Below, piece after piece: positions 14,537 to 16,285 of a stretch of DNA of 16,285 nucleotides. Both the position numbers and the translations under genes were made by a program. The stretch is from NCBI GenBank assembly GCA_002384055.1, contig DGAU01000016.1, positions 145,471 through 161,755 on the forward strand, in the 5' to 3' direction. The notes below the pieces were generated by a model that did no database searches, was not told where the DNA came from, and saw only the letters and a program-made list of their open reading frames with translations. This stretch comes from Flavobacteriaceae bacterium UBA4022. GTDB taxonomy: Bacteria > Bacteroidota > Bacteroidia > Flavobacteriales > Flavobacteriaceae. The stretch's first letter is position 1. Every line of letters begins with the position of its first letter.

Positions 14537-15022
14537 ATGACCTACAGAAGACTCACAAAACAACAATTTGAAGCCCTCCACGAAGATTTTGGCCACTTTT
14601 TGGCCAGTCAATCGATTGACGCAGATCAATGGGCACAAATGAAAGAAGCGTCTCCAAATCTTGTCGAACGTCAACTTGACGCCTTCAGTGATCTGGTTTG
14701 GGAAGAAGTGTTGCGCAAAGCAACCTTTTTGGATCATTTTTCAGAAGATGGATTGTTTTCTTTTCATGCTGGTCAAAAGAGCTTGCGTCTGATTGGGGTG
14801 CGTGCAACCTCTGCTGTGGATTTAAGCAATTCCGATGGGTGGGCATGGCTCGAGGTAAATTGGCAAGACGATCAAGTGAACTTTTATCACGCTCAAAAGG
14901 CTTATGCCACAAATCGGTCCACTGAACTATTTAGTCTGATAGAGCGCGGAGCCGTTGTGTCGGATGGGACTTACTTTTGGGCCCTTGAAAAGATACTGCC
15001 TCAGGGCAAATCCCTTATTTGA
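14537..15022 (+). CDS. DUF6495-like conserved flavobacterial protein of unknown function
   Basis: This 161-residue soluble, acidic protein has no signal peptide or membrane segment. It resembles the DUF6495 family of flavobacteria: the N-terminal pattern R-R-L-T-K-Q-Q-F-E-A-L-H-E-D-F, then F-L-A-S-Q-S-I-D-A-D-Q-W, F-S-D-L-V-W-E-E-V-L, F-H-A-G-Q-K-S-L-R-L-I-G-V, and F-S-L-I-E-R-G-A-V-V-S-D-G near the C-terminus. This assignment is from memory of the family. No function is known to me and no catalytic motif is evident. The ATG at 14537 lies 6 nt after the T-tract of the rplI terminator and is supported by the family-like N-terminus. Expression must come from terminator read-through or from a promoter overlapping the terminator; no TAnnTTTG element is visible there. 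Confidence 0.8.
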   Translation: MTYRRLTKQQFEALHEDFGHFLASQSIDADQWAQMKEASPNLVERQLDAFSDLVWEEVLRKATFLDHFSEDGLFSFHAGQKSLRLIGVRATSAVDLSNSDGWAWLEVNWQDDQVNFYHAQKAYATNRSTELFSLIERGAVVSDGTYFWALEKILPQGKSLI

Positions 15023-15027
15023 TGCCC

Positions 15028-15099
15028 TCCTTATGAAGGACGCACTGATTTTGTTCTCCACAAAATAATCAGTTCTTAACAAAATGTTAATAATAACAT
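15028..15099. other. Cluster of hairpin-forming inverted repeats downstream of the DUF6495-like gene
   Basis: Three successive elements are seen. TCCTT (15028-15032) pairs with AAGGA (15036-15040). A two-part stem, ACTGA (15044-15048) with TCAGT (15069-15073) and TTTTGT (15049-15054) with ACAAAA (15060-15065), forms around loop TCTCC with a 3-nt bulge. TTAACA (15076-15081) pairs with TGTTAA (15085-15090), which overlaps a competing pair ATGTTA (15084-15089) with TAACAT (15094-15099). None is followed by a T-tract. The stretch has no credible gene; it could be a structured 3' UTR, a small RNA or an operator. Confidence 0.4.
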
Positions 15100-15158
15100 C
15101 ATCAGAACGAGATTTATGCACGCGAATACCTGACAGTAATAGATTGATTTCCAAATTC

Positions 15159-15193
15159 AAAAAAACCCCTACTTAATTAGTGGGGGTTTTTTT
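15159..15193. terminator. Bidirectional intrinsic terminator between convergent genes
   Basis: CCCCTACT (15166-15173) pairs with AGTGGGGG (15179-15186, one G-T wobble) around loop TAATT. It is flanked by a 7-A run (15159-15165) and a 7-T run (15187-15193), so it carries a T-tract in both orientations. It lies between the DUF6495-like gene on the plus strand and the ABC permease on the minus strand and can end transcripts from both. Confidence 0.93.
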
Positions 15194-15226
15194 ATGAAAT
15201 CTGGGATCAATTATGGTCCAAATGCA

Positions 15227-16285
15227 TTACTCGTAGCGCAGACTTTCGATAGGATCTAATCCAGCAGCTTTAGAAGCCGGATAGGAGCCAGCAATCACCG
15301 CCACAATAAGGGATATAATTACCGAGGCTATAATAGCGCTCCAGGGCAAGGTGTAGTCGAAGTCTACAGCCTTGGCGAAGATGATACCGGTGCCGATACC
15401 GAGCAGGATGCCTAATAGACAACCAATTTGTCCAATAACAATCGTTTCGATAAAAAACTGGGTCAAAATGGTACGGCGCTTAGCCCCAAGCGCTTTTCGT
15501 ACACCGATCTCACGGGTGCGGTCCGTGACCGAAACCAACATGATATTCATCAAGGCAATCGATGAGCCCAGTATGGTAATGATACTGATGATCCAGGCTG
15601 CCGTTTCCAAGATGCCGGTAAGTGATGCAACACGATTAATGAGGTCTTCACTGCGCTCTATTGCAAAGTTTTGGTCCTCAACAGGACTCAAACCTCGGAT
15701 GTTGCGAAAGGTAATAATTGCTTGGTCTTCGGCCTCTTTCATCCATCTTTTGTCCGTGACCATAACACTAATGGTGTAATTGATATTGGGCTGAGAAAAA
15801 ATACCGCGTGCATTTTGAATGGGGATCAAGACCCGCAAATCCTTTGCATTTCCAAAGGAAGATCCTTGAGCAGCCAAAACACCAATGACTTTAAAGGAAA
15901 CCCCCCGAATACTAATGGACTTATTTATAGGGTCCGTATTGTCGAATAAATTTTTTAAAAAATCAGCGCCAATGACACAGACGCGATTGTTGTTTTTGAT
16001 ATCAAAAAAGTTAAAAGCCCGGCCGCGATCTATTTCGCTACCCGTATTGGCTAAATAATGTTCGTTGACCCCGTATACTTGAACTTCGGGATCCGTTTTT
16101 TTGCTGCCATATTTGATTTCGGCTTGTCCTGTTCCTGAAAAGGAAATAGAGGTCTGTGTGTTGGGGTAATCATATTGGTCCTCAAAGGCGCGGATCTGAT
16201 TATAATTGATGATGGGGTTGATTTTTTTTCGCTTGCCGGCACCCCGTTCATTGGTCTCAAAGTCATACCGTTGCAGATTAAAGGT
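15227..16285 (-). CDS. MacB-type ABC transporter permease (FtsX-like), N-terminal part beyond window
   Basis: The minus-strand frame is open from the stop at 15227 to the window edge, giving the C-terminal 352 residues. The visible N-terminal portion is the periplasmic MacB_PCD domain (for example V-Q-V-Y-G-V-N-E-H-Y, then N-N-R-V-C-V-I-G-A-D-F and S-I-R-G-V-S-F-K-V-I-G-V-L). The FtsX-like membrane domain follows, with three transmembrane segments, the cytoplasmic coupling loop V-T-D-R-T-R-E-I-G-V-R-K-A-L-G-A, and the typical end S-Y-P-A-S-K-A-A-G-L-D-P-I-E-S-L-R-Y-E. Such permeases pair with a LolD/MacB-like ATPase in mechanotransmission-type export or lipoprotein/peptide transport; the ATPase is not in view. 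A TTG at 15877 could be mistaken for a start, but the conserved domain clearly continues upstream of it. Confidence 0.95.
   Translation of the reverse strand, partial: TFNLQRYDFETNERGAGKRKKINPIINYNQIRAFEDQYDYPNTQTSISFSGTGQAEIKYGSKKTDPEVQVYGVNEHYLANTGSEIDRGRAFNFFDIKNNNRVCVIGADFLKNLFDNTDPINKSISIRGVSFKVIGVLAAQGSSFGNAKDLRVLIPIQNARGIFSQPNINYTISVMVTDKRWMKEAEDQAIITFRNIRGLSPVEDQNFAIERSEDLINRVASLTGILETAAWIISIITILGSSIALMNIMLVSVTDRTREIGVRKALGAKRRTILTQFFIETIVIGQIGCLLGILLGIGTGIIFAKAVDFDYTLPWSAIIASVIISLIVAVIAGSYPASKAAGLDPIESLRYE

Noticed and set aside
14927..15160. 77-codon minus-strand frame over the hairpin region
   Set aside because: It overlaps the conserved DUF6495-like gene in antisense, has no family similarity, and is better explained by AT-rich non-coding sequence.
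15227..15877. A separate 216-residue gene with a TTG start for the permease C-terminus
   Set aside because: The frame stays open to the window edge and encodes the recognisable MacB periplasmic domain upstream, so this is one partial gene rather than a short one.
1..16285. tRNA genes, CRISPR arrays, insertion sequences, toxin-antitoxin or phage-defence modules
   Set aside because: No cloverleaf, regular spacer-repeat array, transposase, terminal inverted repeats or known defence domains were seen on either strand; the gene content is mostly housekeeping.

Overview
The window looks like a chromosomal core-genome segment from a member of the Bacteroidota, most likely the Flavobacteriaceae. Evidence: a textbook Bacteroidota sigma-A promoter (TTTG-N19-TAttTTTG) ahead of rpsF, almost no Shine-Dalgarno sequences before start codons, a secreted hydrolase with a type IX secretion (T9SS) C-terminal sorting domain, a carboxypeptidase-regulatory-like surface protein, a LytTR response regulator, and a protein resembling the flavobacterial DUF6495 family. 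No genus can be assigned from sequence alone. I see no tRNA, rRNA, insertion sequence, prophage or CRISPR array.

Layout. (1) 1-1733, plus strand: the 3' part of a pyridoxamine-phosphate-oxidase-like stress protein, then trmH and rdgB overlapping by 4 nt (tRNA 2'-O-methylation and nucleotide-pool cleaning). (2) 1734-3701: a DEAD-box RNA helicase with a DbpA-type RNA-binding domain, its own promoter and a structured leader of about 95 nt. (3) 3748-7597: a tight three-gene run encoding a secreted beta-sandwich protein, a class 3 aldehyde dehydrogenase with a TTG start, and a T9SS-exported alpha/beta hydrolase. (4) 7607-12444: rlmH on the minus strand, divergent from a nadC-yihY-priA run (NAD synthesis, inner-membrane protein, replication restart). 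(5) 12452-13168, minus strand: an orphan LytTR response regulator, convergent with priA and divergent from (6) the ribosomal operon rpsF-rpsR-rplI, which ends in a strong intrinsic terminator. (7) 14537-15022: a DUF6495-like gene starting 6 nt after that terminator. It is followed by a hairpin-rich intergenic stretch and a bidirectional terminator. (8) 15227 to the window end, minus strand: the C-terminal 352 residues of a MacB-type ABC transporter permease.

There is no gene-free gap longer than about 205 bases; the two largest (13169-13369 and 15023-15226) hold the promoter, repeat and hairpin elements listed below. The coding genes are intact and conventional. I did not find a new multi-gene system such as a defence island. 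The less ordinary signals are non-coding: a possible two-state leader before the helicase gene; 16-bp direct repeats with a 21-bp period between the LytTR gene and rpsF; a hairpin at the 5' end of the rpsF leader covering an SD-like stretch; a gene placed directly behind a terminator; and clustered hairpins at 15028-15099.
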